This document shows, in pieces, positions 10,094-22,480 of a stretch of 64,000 bases of DNA; the stretch's first letter is position 1, and every line of letters starts with the position of its first letter. Below the pieces are notes generated by a model. The model did not search any database. It saw only the letters and a list, made by a program, of their open reading frames with translations, and was not told the origin of the DNA. The stretch is from positions 29,601,163 through 29,665,162 of the forward strand of contig NC_035436.2 in assembly GCF_002127325.2 (NCBI RefSeq), read 5' to 3'. This DNA is from Helianthus annuus. Taxonomy: Eukaryota; Streptophyta; Magnoliopsida; Asterales; Asteraceae. The position numbers were made by a program, and so were the translations under genes.

Positions 10094-10657
10094 TAGGGAT
10101 GGCAATGGGTCGGGTTTGGGACGGGTTTAGGTAATCCCAAACCCAAACCCGGTTAGATAAGCTTGTCCCAAACCCGTCCCAAAACCCGTCGGGTTTCTAG
10201 CGGGTAAATACCCATCGGGTATCGGGTATACCCGCGGGTTTCGGGTAAACCCTTTAATTTAAAAAGATTACTCGTTGGGTATATTCATCTCAAAACCCAT
10301 TGGGTATCTATCGGGTAACTACTAACCGGTTACATTTTGTATTGTTATTATAAAAATATATATCAAATAACTACAATGTATGCGGAACAGATACCTATAT
10401 GTGTAAAAATGGATGTATTATATATATACATATTTAATAATATAAAAGAAATTATATCGGGTATACAATCGGGTAAACGGGTACACTTTATCGGGTAATT
10501 GGGTCGGGTAAACGGGTACATCACCAAATCCCTAACCCGTCCCAAACCCGCGAAAAAAATAAAAACCATTCCCAAACCCGTCCCAAACCCGATTAACCGA
10601 CCCCAAACCCGTCCCAAATGTGTCGGGTTTCGGGTTTACCCAGCGGGTTCGGGTTTG

Positions 10658-10658
<1 letters not shown>
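10094..10658. mobile_element. hAT-like MITE remnant with CGGGT-rich interior
   Basis: It begins TAGGGATGGCAATGGGT, the terminus common to a widespread class of plant hAT-type non-autonomous elements. The interior is built from repeated CGGGTTTGGG, CCCGTCCC and GGGTATCGGG blocks on both strands. The expected right terminal repeat (CCCATTGCCATCCCTA) is not seen; the sequence passes into a TAA microsatellite after about 10658. I therefore call it truncated, and I cannot find the 8-bp TSD. Confidence 0.55.
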
Positions 10659-10659
<1 letters not shown>

Positions 10660-10749
<90 letters not shown>

Positions 10750-10786
10750 TAAATCATTTAGCAATCATTACTTAATCATTGGTTTT

Positions 10787-10872
<86 letters not shown>
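10660..10872. repeat. (TAA)n and (ATA)n(ATT)n microsatellites
   Basis: An uninterrupted TAA run at about 10660-10746 is followed after 43 bp by an ATA run that switches at about 10824 to an ATT run ending near 10872. The switch makes a perfect trinucleotide palindrome about 80 bp long that could extrude as a hairpin. Confidence 0.95.
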
Positions 10873-11096
10873 GTGTATCATAAAAAAGGGGTTTTATTTA
10901 AAAAAAGAGGGTGAGTTTGCTTGTGACAGGTTTTGACTGATTTTCGAGGTGCGGTTTAGAAAGCGGGTTCGTTTAGTTCAGAAAGCGGGATCATTCGCGT
11001 GCAAAGGGTTTGAAATAGCGAGTAAACAGGTTCTCGCTTTGGGCTTGTGTTGAGGATATAGTTAAAAGCGCACATTTTTGAGAATCATATCTTAAA

Positions 11097-13470
11097 ATGT
11101 CTTCTAAAAGAGAGATGCTTGAGCAGGAATTCGAAGGATTCAGTTACTCATACAGTGAATCTATAGAAGCACTTACAGGTCGGTTTGCTGAACTGCTCTC
11201 TGAAATGGAAAAGGCAGAAATGGTGGTGTCTACTCGCATGAGCAACAGAAAGCTTCTGGAGGCTATAAAAGGGATTCTAGATCAGGCGAACTGTAGTTGG
11301 TTTCGCAATGTTAATCAGATAATAGTGACAACCGACTGCCACTGTTACAAAATGAAGTTAGATGAGCTGATCTCACTAATCAAATCCTATGGCAATGCTG
11401 ACTCATCACAAAATTCAGCACTTATGTTTACCAAACCCCTAGCTCGAGAAATTACTAAGAACGTGAAGAGATAATTTCTGTTTTTTGCACTCCTGAGTGT
11501 AGAGAAAGAAATGAGGCATATCGGTTACACAACGCTGAGTTGATTCAAGACTACAACGACATAAAAATAAAAATTTTACTTTATCAAAGAATGAAAAGCT
11601 TTATAAAGATAAAATTGAAGCTCAGCGAAATGACATCATTAAACTTAAGGATGATGTTAGTGTAAAAACAGCCCATTTCTTAGAGGCACAGGAGAAAGTA
11701 TGCATCTTGACCAAAGAACTGGAAGATATCAGAGAAAGATATCAGATTAACGAACTCAACATTAAGAAATTTGATTCTTCCAGCAAACTGTTCAAGAACT
11801 TGTGTGATCAGCAACTTGCATACAAGAAAAAGAAGGGGTGTGGGTTGGGATTCAGTCAAGTTCCTCCTCCTTATAATGACAACTACACATATTTACCCAT
11901 GACTAAGGAGGAATTGATGAATGAGGACAAGATGGCTTACAGTCCTAAAACTGATAAGTCATCAATCAACAGTAGACATGTTGATAAACGAGCAACTCCT
12001 CCAATAAATTTTGTTGCTAAGGGTACAATTGATTCTAATGCTTCTTCTATATGTGCAGATGAAGTAGTTGAAGCAACGGTTGAAAAGGTAGCTGGGGAGG
12101 AACAAGCATCAGAGTCTAATGCTTCTGAAAATTTAATAAATAAAGCTAATCTAGACTCTACTGCGGCGTTTGATATTTTTAAATCAGTTTTTCGCTCTGT
12201 GATTAATCTCAGGCCTGATGATTTGGGCGAAAACGTTGATGCTTGTATAAGGGAAAATGAATCGGCAAATAGAGCGAATGAGCCAGCTGAACCATCTGAT
12301 TCCAAATGCGAATCACCTGAAGCAGCTGCTTCTGAGAAATTGGAATCAGTTGATTCTAGTGAATTCAGCTCAAGGGTGTCTTGTGCAGAACCGTCTTGGG
12401 CTGATAATTCGTCTAATGATTCAGCTGAAGTTTCTACTAAAGTTTCTGGTGTTTCACCTGATAAACCAGAATTCTCCGATTCTCTCAAAGCTGACGACAT
12501 GAAGGAAGAAGTGAAGATTGATGTGACCAAGGCTCCAAGTGCGCAAGCTGAACAGTCTGAACCTTCTGTTAGTGACGAAAAGGCTCAGATCAAGCAACAA
12601 GAGCCGAAGCAAGCAAGTAAAGGACGCGGAAAGAAGAAGCCTAAACATCAAAGACAAGCAGGCTCTCCACAGTCCTCAACGGGCAGCAATAGTCCTCAAA
12701 AGGCCCGTGATGTGAGAAATGCTTTTATTAAGCCAGTCAGTAATGGCAAATGTGAAAAATATGCATTTGACTGTGCTAACAAAGCTTTTGGAAAGACTGG
12801 TGAGATTTCTGAACAAGACTTGCAGTCTCATCAAAACAAGAAGAATCAAAAGAAATCTCTACCACAGAAGGCCCCGGCAAACGACAAGTATAGGCATCCA
12901 AATTCATCTTCGTCTGTTGGAAATGTGCAACAAAAACAAGCACAGAAAGGACCGGTTCATCCTTCAGGGCCTGCAAGAGCTACACAAGCTGATCAGAATG
13001 CCTTCTACGTGAAGAGACAAACATGCTTCAATTGCGGCATTGCTGGTCACATTGCTCGGAACTGCACAAATCGTCCCTACGTACCCTATTGTATGCAAAA
13101 TCAGAGGGTTACACCAAAGGGTAACTACCATTCCAAGCCGATGAAGGTATCATCACCTAAGGCAATGAAGAATGTGAATCCCAAGGTTAAACCTTCTGAT
13201 GGGGATTGGAACGCTGCTAAAAACAAACGCAAAGCTGTTTAGGAACAAAAATCTGTTTTCAAAACTCACAAACCTGAACCAGTCAAAGTTGCTCAACTGA
13301 AGGCAACAAACACGTTTGTTAAACCGAAACAGATTTGGAAACCCAAATCTAAAGCAGCAACGTCTCCAATCCTTGAGACAAAAGGGGACTTGTGTTTGAA
13401 AGAAGTGTCTTACTTTGATGCTTCAGGAAATCCCAGGACCACGATGGCCTGGGTACCCATGTCTTACTAA
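11097..13470 (+). pseudogene. E3 copia-type gag with CCHC zinc knuckle, broken
   Basis: The first frame (11097-11474) is 125 residues of a helical gag core (EALTGRFAELLSEMEKAEM and KLDELISLIKSYG visible). It ends at TAA 11472-11474. After a further shift near 11570 the frame resumes by 11707 and runs to TAG 13240-13242. It then reads on in the same frame to TAA 13468-13470. The zinc knuckle CFNCGIAGHIARNC lies near residue 439 of the second segment and would bind RNA. The middle (about 11940-12560) is serine/glutamate/alanine-rich and probably disordered; a basic lysine/glutamine-rich part (12590-13000) precedes the knuckle. Gag forms the particle in the cytoplasm. The stops mean this copy cannot make full-length Gag. 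Confidence 0.85.
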
Positions 13471-13479
13471 TCTCCTTAC

Positions 13480-13661
13480 TTTTCAGGAACAACCAAGGAG
13501 GAGCTGTTGACAATCTCTGGAATGTTGATAGCGGTTGTTCCAGAGATAAAACGGGTAACATTTCACTATTGCAAAAATTTCAAATTTTTTTTGCAGATGA
13601 TGTGTTTTCTTTGGAGGAGATAAAAGAAGTAAGGAATGATCAGCAAAAAGGTACCGTTTAA
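13480..13661 (+). pseudogene. E3 remnant of the protease/GAG-pre-integrase junction
   Basis: This frame reads NLWNVDSGCSRDKTGN, the copia-type motif normally seen as W-x-DSG-C-S-x-HMTG at the protease active site just after gag, and stops at TAA 13659-13661. His-Met of the usual HMTG is replaced by Asp-Lys. Nothing resembling integrase, RT or RNase H follows on either side of the E4 insertion, so pol was lost after this point. Confidence 0.7.
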
Positions 13662-13909
13662 ATTCAGTACTTTGATTTGAATTTGATTAGTCTTCAATCT
13701 GATGGCAGAACGGTTAAGCAAAAATATTTTTCTCTCTTTTTCTTAGTTTATAACTTTGTATATAAAGTTTCCTTTCTCTAGTAAATGGTAATTTTGCGTA
13801 AAAATCCAAGATTTATGCACAAATTTAGGGGGAGAAAGAGACATATATAGAGTTTAGGGAGAGAAAACTCAAAAGAAAAATTCAAAAAGAGTTTGCTGTA
13901 TATATATGT
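13662..13909. other. E3 internal noncoding sequence before E4
   Basis: AT-rich, with two AGGGGGAGAAA-like purine tracts near 13827-13865 and ATA repeats. It ends with the E4 target TATGT at 13905-13909. I see no frame. Confidence 0.6.
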
Positions 13910-16727
13910 TGTGACAAATGGCAATAAACCAGCAATTCCGTACAAACTAATCACTATTTTATTTACATAATCTCATGCATTTAGCGTAATTTAATTACGT
14001 AACAGTGTCGTTAGTTGAATAACAAGGTTAGGACAAGGAAACGATGCTAAAACATATGTTGATTTTCGTCGTATTGCGAAACCAAACAAACAATGTCCTA
14101 AAAGTGTTGGTAAAAAGTGATGCGTGCACTATTCACGGTCACACTATTCATGCCAGCAAAACCGTGAAAACAGAACAAAACACTGAAAAACGATACACGG
14201 ATAACATAACTGAGTCCATTATAATAAGAAAACAATAATACGAAAGCATATCTTGCAAAGATACAAGAGCTTCCGGTATAACGCCCTAATTGCAAAAATG
14301 TCCATTTCGGCCAAAAATATGACATTTTAACTCGTCCGAAACCATAATTTAGCATTTCCGGGACTTCGGAATTATGTCACTTGATGAAAAACACGCTAAA
14401 ACATTTTAAGGATATCAATGGGATGACCAAAATCATAAGCTTCCGATGTTATATCGCTATGCACTAAACTAGTCCGTTAGCGAACTGACGAGCTAGTAAG
14501 CGCTATTTCCGACATCATAACAACCAAATGAAAACTCTAGTGAACTAGTTAAGCCTATTCTGGGACTCGGAATCACCTCATGCTTCGCTTGACGGTGGAA
14601 TAACAACTTGCGACGTAGTCTTGTCGGTACGACACAAAGGTGTCGTTAACTAGCCGACGCCTAAACGGAAAGAATTTAAGGTATCAAAATACAACTTACA
14701 CTAATCTAGCGAACTAGTTAACCATATTTTGACGTTGCAAGTACCCTAAATAAACACCATAGTATCGATGGTGTATTAAAACCATAGTACCGGTATTATA
14801 TTATACCTTCCATATACCACCCGGTATCGAACTAGTGGCATTTTTGCCATCCAAAATTAATACCCATTAACCTAATAAATTAGTTGGACTTATTGAAAGC
14901 CTAAACTACCATTAATACCTAAATTACCCTAATTAAACTAATGGCTAAAATATCTAGCAAATTAATAAAAATCTATCTAGTTAACATACAAAAAAAAAAT
15001 ATACAAAAAAAAAAAAAAACCCTTCCCCCATGTTATTTACGTTCAACAAAGGGGCCCACCATTTGATTTTGTTTGAAATAAGAAGATTTAGGGCATGGTT
15101 ATGTTAGAGTTGTTGTTGAAAAGTGGACTTATTTCATCATCACACCATACATGAATGAACTACCATTCCTATCTTATTCTTATCACCAAAGTTAGCACAA
15201 AAACTCCTCCCAACACTCCCCTAACTTACGGCAGCCCAAACACCCTCTTTTTCACCATTTTTCATCCACTAAATAACCTATTTTATGAACTACAAGACCC
15301 TTCCATGATGGTTTAAAGAAGTTGCAAGGGTGGAGAATCATTAGAAGCTTGGTTGGAGCTTAAATCTCTTCTTAATATTCTTATTTAGTTTGTGCAAATT
15401 TGTAAGCTCTCAAACCATCATATTTAAGTTTCTTATTACTAGTAGATTACAAATGTGCAAGTTGATCATCTTAAAGATTAATAAAAATCACACCAAAATC
15501 CTAACCTCAAAGCTAATAAACACTAAATATAATTATATTATGTGTTGATTTATTAGATTTGTGATAGCTAGTTAGCATAAATTATGTTGATTATGTTAAA
15601 GTAAGTTGTTTTAAGTGGGTGATCTTGTATGATTAATAATATAAATGATGATTTAAACATGGTAATGTTTAAATCTAAACAAGATCATCAACCTCTTGAT
15701 CCATGAACTTTACTACAACATAGAAATGATTTATTACACATAAGTGACTTTTATAAAGAGTAACCACCATGATTCTTATTATGATCATCCTAAAAGTTTA
15801 GTAAACAAAGTGGTTTAAAGAGGAGATTTTGATTAGAAAATATAATGAAAATGGTGTATTTAAGGTCCTAATAAAAATGTGAAGATTTCATTATTTTTAA
15901 CCAAGTGGTTAAAAATATACTTATAAAAGTTATGGAAATAAAGAGGAAAAGAGCATGAATCATGCATACAAAGTTGGTATAATGAAACTTGATTTGAAAA
16001 TTGATTATGATTAAGGGTTTAAATATAGTTTAAAGGCGTTTTGAAAACGTGGGAAACGTCATAGTTTAGGGGAAACTATGGCGAATTTTTCTAAAATTCT
16101 AATCACGATTAAAAGTGGGATTAAAGGGTGATTAACAATGTTAAACGCGATTAGTGGTCTTAAAGTCATTATGGAAACTTTGATGGGAATATTGAAGGTT
16201 TAGATATTCAAGAAGTTCTTATGAATTTAAACTTATATTTTTACAAAAATAAATGGGTAAAAATATAACAATGTGTGAGTATAATTTTTGGTAAGAAAAA
16301 TTATATATTTTGAGACATATCAAGTATGTGTATATGTTCTATATATGTGTATGTATTAGATACCTATAGGGCGATCAAAATAAATACACAAACATGTTCC
16401 TACATGGTCCAAGAAATGCTAGTAAAATCGGACAATTAAATAAAATGGCCGAAATGGAAATACATAACACTTGATGACGACAATTTGGGCGTATCGACAC
16501 CGTATACAAGTTACTGCAAAGTCGAGTCTAAAATAACATATTTTGGACGTTTAAACGAGCACATATGTAAGTGACCTATAACAAGAATCCGGAAAGTCGA
16601 AAACTATAAAAATTACCAAGTATTTTTCACAGGAAAAATGAACTTATTTAAAGTTTGCTACTTGGTAACATTTTGGTAAAAATTGCAAGATTATGTTAAT
16701 GGACTCATAAAGTTAGAATTGGGCCTA

Positions 16728-16985
16728 TCAAAGTTAGTAATGGGCTAGGCCTAAATTCATTAATACATGGGCTAGGGCCCAATGGCAATATAACATGGGC
16801 TCGGCCCAATAACAATAAAACATGGGTTAGGCCCAATAACATAGATAACATGGGCTCGGCCCAATGACATGGGCTCGGCCCAATAACATTAAAACATGGG
16901 TTAGATATGATAACATAGATGACATGGGCTCGGCCCAATGGCATGGGCTCGGCCCAATGACATGAGCAAAGGCTCAATGGCATGC
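16728..16985. repeat. CATGGGCTCGGCCCAAT cluster in E4 5' LTR
   Basis: About eight irregularly spaced copies or variants of CATGGGCTCGGCCCAAT. Each contains GGCCCA and TGGGCT/TGGGCC, which resemble plant site II elements bound by TCP factors. The identical cluster occurs in the 3' LTR at 27198-27455. The regulatory role is inference. Confidence 0.65.
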
Positions 16986-17659
16986 GTGCACTGCACGAGG
17001 ACGTGTGAAGAACGAAGCCGATCACACATAAGTCAATACACATAGAATACATGAATACGCTTATGAACTCAATACGAATAGAATACATGTATACACATAA
17101 CAATCGAGCGAGTAAACTATCAACGCTCTAAAATACAAAGTTGTTCCAAAGATAACAAATGAGAACATAATAAAGAATTCAAGATGAACAACTTGTACGA
17201 GGTCCGAAAGACCTAGTGTCTAACGAGATCAGTACACATGTAGGTTATTGACACGTACGGACGCTCACTTCGATATCATAACACAGGAACGCAAACTTGT
17301 GAGTTCATGTCCCTCCTTTCACTGTTTTCAATGTTTTGTTTTCAAAAACATCGAGGGGAAATACATGCTAAAAATGTTGGTATGTTAGTTACGGAGTAGA
17401 AGATAACATGATCAATGTGCATAAGTAGGATGATGACATTAGTAACCATTAATCACTTAGTGACCAAGGTGCAAAAGGTGTAGATCTATTGGGCTTGAGG
17501 CACGCCCCACTCCTGGTTGGTATACCCTGGAGTGCTTTTGTGATCCCAATGATGACAAAGTGTTCTCGGTTTGGTTATTTGCTTATGGTGCATTATATCA
17601 GGGGGCTCGCTACCCACTGATAGATCCTTAACAGACTCCATGAATAAATCAGAACATAC

Positions 17660-18010
17660 CATGATTACAAGATTTCATTTTCATGAATACCATGATTACA
17701 AGATTTCATTTTCATGAATACTACGATTACAAGATTTCATTTTCATGAATACTACGATACCAAGATTTCATTTTCATGAATACTACGATTACAAGATTTC
17801 ATTTTCATGAATACTACGATTACAAGATTTCATTTTCATGAATACTACGATTACAAGATTTCATTTTCATGAATACTACGATACCAAGATTTCATTTTCA
17901 TGAATACTACGATTACAAGATTTCATTTTCATGAATACTACGATTACAAGATCTCATTTTCATGAATACTATGATTACAAGATTTCATTTTCATGAATAC
18001 TACGATTACA
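17660..18010 (+). repeat. 31-bp minisatellite, E4 5' LTR
   Basis: Eleven full units plus ten bases of a twelfth. The unit contains ATTACAAGATTTCATTTTCA and the 8-bp palindrome TTCATGAA. Units differ at a few positions (CGATTAC/CGATACC/TGATTAC, and ATCTC for ATTTC in unit 10). Confidence 0.95.
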
Positions 18011-18175
18011 TATGATAACAAAAACTGCATGAACTCGCTCAACTTTTGTTGACTTTTTAAAACTACATGTATTTCAGGAAACAAGTCTTGAGCCGGTGAT
18101 ACATGATTGGATGCAATGATTACCTTTCTTACGTCACACGCAATACGCTTCCGCAACTAGCAGGGTGTGACAGAT

Positions 18176-18187
18176 TGGTATCAGAGC
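18176..18187 (+). promoter_or_regulatory. E4 primer binding site
   Basis: TGGTATCAGAGC lies three bases after the LTR end and is complementary to initiator Met tRNA. Confidence 0.92.
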
Positions 18188-21030
18188 TCCGATTGTAGTG
18201 AACCGGGGACAAACTTTTATTAAAGTTTGGTCTACAATCACCGAGGGGCTCACATATGAAAACAAAGTCGATAACATTACAAAATGATTTCAAAAGTATG
18301 ACAAAAATGACAAAAGGTTTTCATTGTGTCATGATAACATGGGGATCTATCACGCGGGCTCAATCATAAGTAACTGATATGGTTCAATACATGTTTAGTC
18401 TATAAGGAATAGACTTGAAAACACTAAGGCTTACATGTGAAACATGAGAACAAAAACAACATGAGATTTAGTGATTAATTATATATATAATATATTTATA
18501 TATGTGTTGTATGGAATATTTGCCATGAATGAAAATACCTTCGACTATGAATTCTATTATTACACTTAACTCACTCGATGAGAATGACGACCTCGTGTCT
18601 ATTACGAAGCTTTTGGCAGAAGTGGTCCCTAATCGAGACCCTAAAGCAATGATTCCGTGGAAGATGGTTGCTTCCCTCGGGTAGTATATGTCTAGCTTCG
18701 GTTGTGACGACGAGGCGGATGTGGCGGCCTTGGACAACAACTCTACTAGTGGGACGAGGTCCCTGAGGCTCATACTAATCGTGATTGATGACACTCTCGT
18801 CTAGAAAAGGAAGATGAAGTACTCATCTTAAAGTTGCCCCTCCAGTTGTTATTATTACGAATTCTTTTATTTATATTTCGGCTAACGTTGTGCCCTTTCA
18901 CAAATAATGACAACGGGCGTTAGCACGTGGGCCATCACGAAGGTCCCTCCTATGTTGAAGGTATATAGACAATAGCGTCCTCTCTTTGACTGATCGGCTG
19001 CTTGAACGAGAGCATGCTAGGGTAACCATACAAGACAATTTATTATCACGGGGGCCCACGTAATAACAACTTGTAGTGTATGGAAATCCTGGTGGGTTCT
19101 GCGGGTCAAGCTAATGATCACTAGCCATACGAAATTTCTAAGTTGTTCAAGTTTCTATCTAGTATAATGGTAACCGTAATAGTTACTATAAGACTCTACG
19201 ATACAGGAAGACCACACGTATTATTCGCACCTAACAGTCGATCTATAACACGAGTCGTTCGAGACTAGCCATCGAAAGCAAACAAAACTGGTTAGCCACT
19301 CATGGAGGATTTTCCTTAACATTCTTGGAAGTCTTGTACGTGGGTTGGTTCTTTGGTGTCTATGACACCTTACCTTATCTTAGTTATTGGAAATGACTAC
19401 ATTAAGCTTAGTCGTTTGACATTTGTCTTATTCAAAAGGATGATATGGCATGAGCTGTACCATAATCCTTTCATTGCATTTTGGTCGACATCTTTGGAAA
19501 ATCATAACAATTTTGTTGGAGCTCGTGGAGCTCAAGGGATATCAATGTATTCGTCACACAGTTTAGTGCGACGAAGGATCTTCCTACTTTGGACAATCAA
19601 AGTCCATGAGGTAGGGAATACATGCTGTAGGAAGGCGACGACCGTTTGGTTTCTCCTAATCAACGAATTACCTCTTTTCCCACTTAGGCATATGACCAAT
19701 ACACACAAGAGGTACTACACATTTTGGATTGCGGTTATTCATATTATCATTGTTTTAAACATGTATGAACAATGCGATCTTGAGGTCTCCATGACCGAAT
19801 ACATTCTTAATTCTTAGGCGTATGGTAGGCTATATATGTCCGAAGACAAGTCTAGATCCTTTGATACTATGTATCAGAAATAACATGGCGTCAAAAAGAA
19901 AATCAACGCCCAAAAAGGGGCAGTTAATTAGCACCCCACTATTAAAGTCAAACTAGAGCTTTATTGCACAATATGAGGTTGTTAAGTCGACCTTAGTGAT
20001 GGTGCTGATGGTACCGGTAACTCAAGTGGTTCAAATCCCGATGAGACGAGAACGAGTGGCAATGCCACACTTGGGATGCAATCACGCCAGATTTTAATTC
20101 TAAGGCTTTCATGGATTATAAGCCGCGAGACCTCATTGATACGAGAGGTGCGGTAGGTCATGACCCCTAGATAAAGACAATGAAGTCAGTTAACCATGCT
20201 AGTAAATGTACTCCTAAGTAAATGATTTGGTAAACGAATAGTCATCTGTTGAGGGAGACGATAACTTGGTGGAATCTCCAAGTGCAAACTATAGGGAGTA
20301 ATATAACAAAGAGGTTATTATGGGAAGAACTCAAGGATCTTACGCGGCAATAGTATTGCTCGCTAGTGGTAAATTCCAAGGTTGGAAACCGAATTCTAGA
20401 ACTCGATCATGGTCAGAGCGAACGTAGCTGGTTACCTCCGACGCCTCTACGATCTCTAAAAATTGTTTCATACTAGGTAACACCTGAATCCAAAACGTGC
20501 TGAGTGCTACGCTTGGGGTTTAGCCCTGAGATATGAAGTTAGCATCAAGGAGTACACTAATAACTTGCCAAAAAAAATTATGAGTGAAATAAGTGAAACT
20601 CTCACAATGAGGGCACTTGCAAAAGTGCCAAGAGTAACAGTGTGGTGAGACTGAGCACAAACGGAAACTAATGAGTTAAATATACTCAAGAAAGAACCAG
20701 GAGATTTTAACGGTGGCAACTAGATCACTATAAGCATGGATGTTTAATGAAAAATCAAGCAAGTGAATAAGTAAGTGTATGGATAGAACTATGAATACTC
20801 CCCAAAATCCCATTGTTGCCATGGGTACGTTCTACTTTACAACCAACATGTATCATTTCTTTGGGTACCAACGTCGGCTTAACTTAGTGTCTTTAGAGAC
20901 TAAGCATATACATGAGTTAGAGTCATGAAGGTTAGACATTTCTTATTCTATCACGTTAGCTAATGGGGAATTAGTGGAGTCATGTGAAGTCATTAAGGGT
21001 CACCGATACATTTCCTATCAACCGACCAGT
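18188..21030 (+). other. E4 internal region in the place of gag, not recognisable
   Basis: About 2.8 kb between PBS and protease, where gag (and any pre-gag frame) should lie. All frames are short. The longest, at 19353-19817, shows no gag motif or CCHC cysteines. The sequence is either very decayed gag or unrelated filler. A tRNA B-box-like GGTTCAAATCC near 20029 has no matching tRNA structure. Confidence 0.6.
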
Positions 21031-22480
21031 TGCATCCATCTTGTTTGATACCGGTGTCGGTATTAGTTTCATCCCCCTAGGACTCAAAATATACTTGGTC
21101 TGGAGTCAGGTAAGCTAGACGTCCTCTCATTCCATAGTGATGACCAATGGTAAATTAGTTGAGTTGGGAGAAGACATTAATGGATGCACACTCGAACTTC
21201 GAGCGCGAAAATTTAATATCGACATTTCACTCATTCAACTGGGTTGTTACGACGTAGTTTTCGACATAGACTGGTTATCTGATAATCAAGCCGAAATCAT
21301 ATGTCACGAGAATACCATTCGCATCCCCCTGTCTGACGAGAGAACATCTTTTAGTGCTCGGGGAGAATCAAGACACGCCTTTACGAATCATCAGTTGCAT
21401 GACGGCTCAAAAATGTTTGAGAAAAGGATGCATCGCCTTTCTTGCTCATGTCGTTGACAAGAAGGCCGAGGAGCGCAAGGTGGAAGACATCTCTGTGGTA
21501 AGGGAATATCCCGAAGTCTTTCCAGAAGATTTGCCAGGACTACCACCACAACGACAAGTGGAATTTCGTATCGATCGTGTGCCGGGAGCGGCACCGGTGG
21601 CGAAAGCACCATATAGACTTGCGCCCTCGGAGATGCAGGAATTATCTACTTGGCTTTATGAACTTTTGACAAAGGATTTATTAGACCGAGTTTCTCGACT
21701 TGGGGAGCTCCGGTGCTATTTGTCAAAAAGAAGGAGGGAACCTTTCGGATGTACATCGATTACAAAGAACTAAACAAGCTAACGATCAAGAATCGGTATC
21801 TTTTACCGAGGATCGACGACTTGTTCGATCAATTACAAGGTTCCAGATTTTATTCCCAGATTGATCTAAGATCCGGATATCATCAGTTGAGGATTCAAGA
21901 GGAAAGAATTACTAAGACATCGTTTAGGACTCGCTATGGGCATTACGAGTTCCTTGTTATGCCTTTCGGCTTAACAAACGCTCCCGCTGTATTCATGGAT
22001 TTGATGAACTGAGTATGTAAACCATATCTCGAAAAGTTAGTGATCGTATTCATTGATGACATTCTAATATACTCACGAATAGAGGCTAACACGAACAATA
22101 CTTGAGAACTATTCAGGAGTTGCTTGAGAAAGAACAATTGTACGCCAAGTTCTCAAAATGCGAATTTTGGATTCGCGAGGTGCAATTTCTCGGTCACGTG
22201 GTGAACGAGAATGGAATACATGTTGATCCAGCTAAGATAGAGGCTATAAAGAACTGGAACACCCCAAAGACCCCAACAGAAATAAGACATTTTCTAGGCT
22301 TAGCGGGATACTATCGAAGATTCATTGAGAATTTTTCTAAAATTTCTCAACCGCTAACCTCGCTCACTCAAAAGGATAGAAAGTTTGATTGGGGTGAAAA
22401 ACAAGAAATGGCATTTCATGTACTCAAAGATAAACTATGGCAAGCGCCAATCTTATCGCTCCCTGACGGTACCAATTGAC
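21030..22480 (+). pseudogene. E4 protease and reverse transcriptase, broken
   Basis: The protease motif FDTGVGISFIP is readable at about 21040-21075. GCYDVVFDIDWLSDNQAE follows in the segment 21137-21457. RT begins near 21490 with [26 protein letters not shown]. It includes [18 protein letters not shown] and [12 protein letters not shown], with the catalytic FIDDILIYS near 22045 (the YxDD box in FxDD form). Breaks seen are a frameshift near 21440, another near 21700, the stop TGA 22010-22012 where the E5 copy has CGA, and a shift near 22080. The last segment (22102-22479) carries [11 protein letters not shown] and [18 protein letters not shown] would copy the RNA into cDNA in the particle; this copy cannot encode it. 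Confidence 0.9.

Larger units (their letters stand above)
8943..11096 (+). other. E3 long untranslated leader
   Basis: About 2.15 kb between PBS and gag. It holds a pyrimidine-rich, TCTCGAGTCGCAAC-repeating tract (9300-9540), CATC/ATC-rich low-complexity sequence (9540-9990), a hAT-like insertion from about 10094, and AAT/ATT microsatellites (10660-10872). The open frames here follow from low complexity and are not supported as genes. Confidence 0.7.
13910..18172 (+). repeat. E4 5' LTR (4,263 bp)
   Basis: Starts TGTGACAAATGG and ends AGGGTGTGACA. No coding region is supported; the small open frames in it, including one antisense frame over the CATGGGCTCGGCCCAAT repeats, are best explained by repeats. 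It contains a GGCCCA-rich cluster (16728-16985) and a 31-bp minisatellite (17660-18010). Purine/pyrimidine-rich and AT-rich sequence makes up the rest. Confidence 0.95.

Noticed and set aside
10499..10873. Frame encoding long asparagine and tyrosine runs
   Set aside because: Translation of the AAT/ATT microsatellite and CGGGT-rich MITE, not a gene.
11937..12530. 197-residue minus-strand frame opposite E3 gag
   Set aside because: It mirrors the serine/glutamate-rich gag codons and has no features of its own.
16705..17103. 132-residue open frame on the minus strand, repeated at 27175-27573
   Set aside because: It is the translation of the CATGGGCTCGGCCCAAT repeats. Conservation between the two places only reflects LTR identity.
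17660..18010. Regular 31-bp repeats that could look like a CRISPR array
   Set aside because: The units are directly contiguous with no spacers, lie inside plant LTRs and occur in both LTRs. This is a minisatellite.
19353..19817. 154-residue open frame in the E4 interior
   Set aside because: No gag core, no zinc knuckle, and the wrong composition for gag or pol. It is probably a chance frame in decayed sequence.
20020..20060. GGTTCAAATCC resembling a tRNA B box
   Set aside because: No A box at the right distance and no acceptor or anticodon stem can be folded around it, so it is a chance match.
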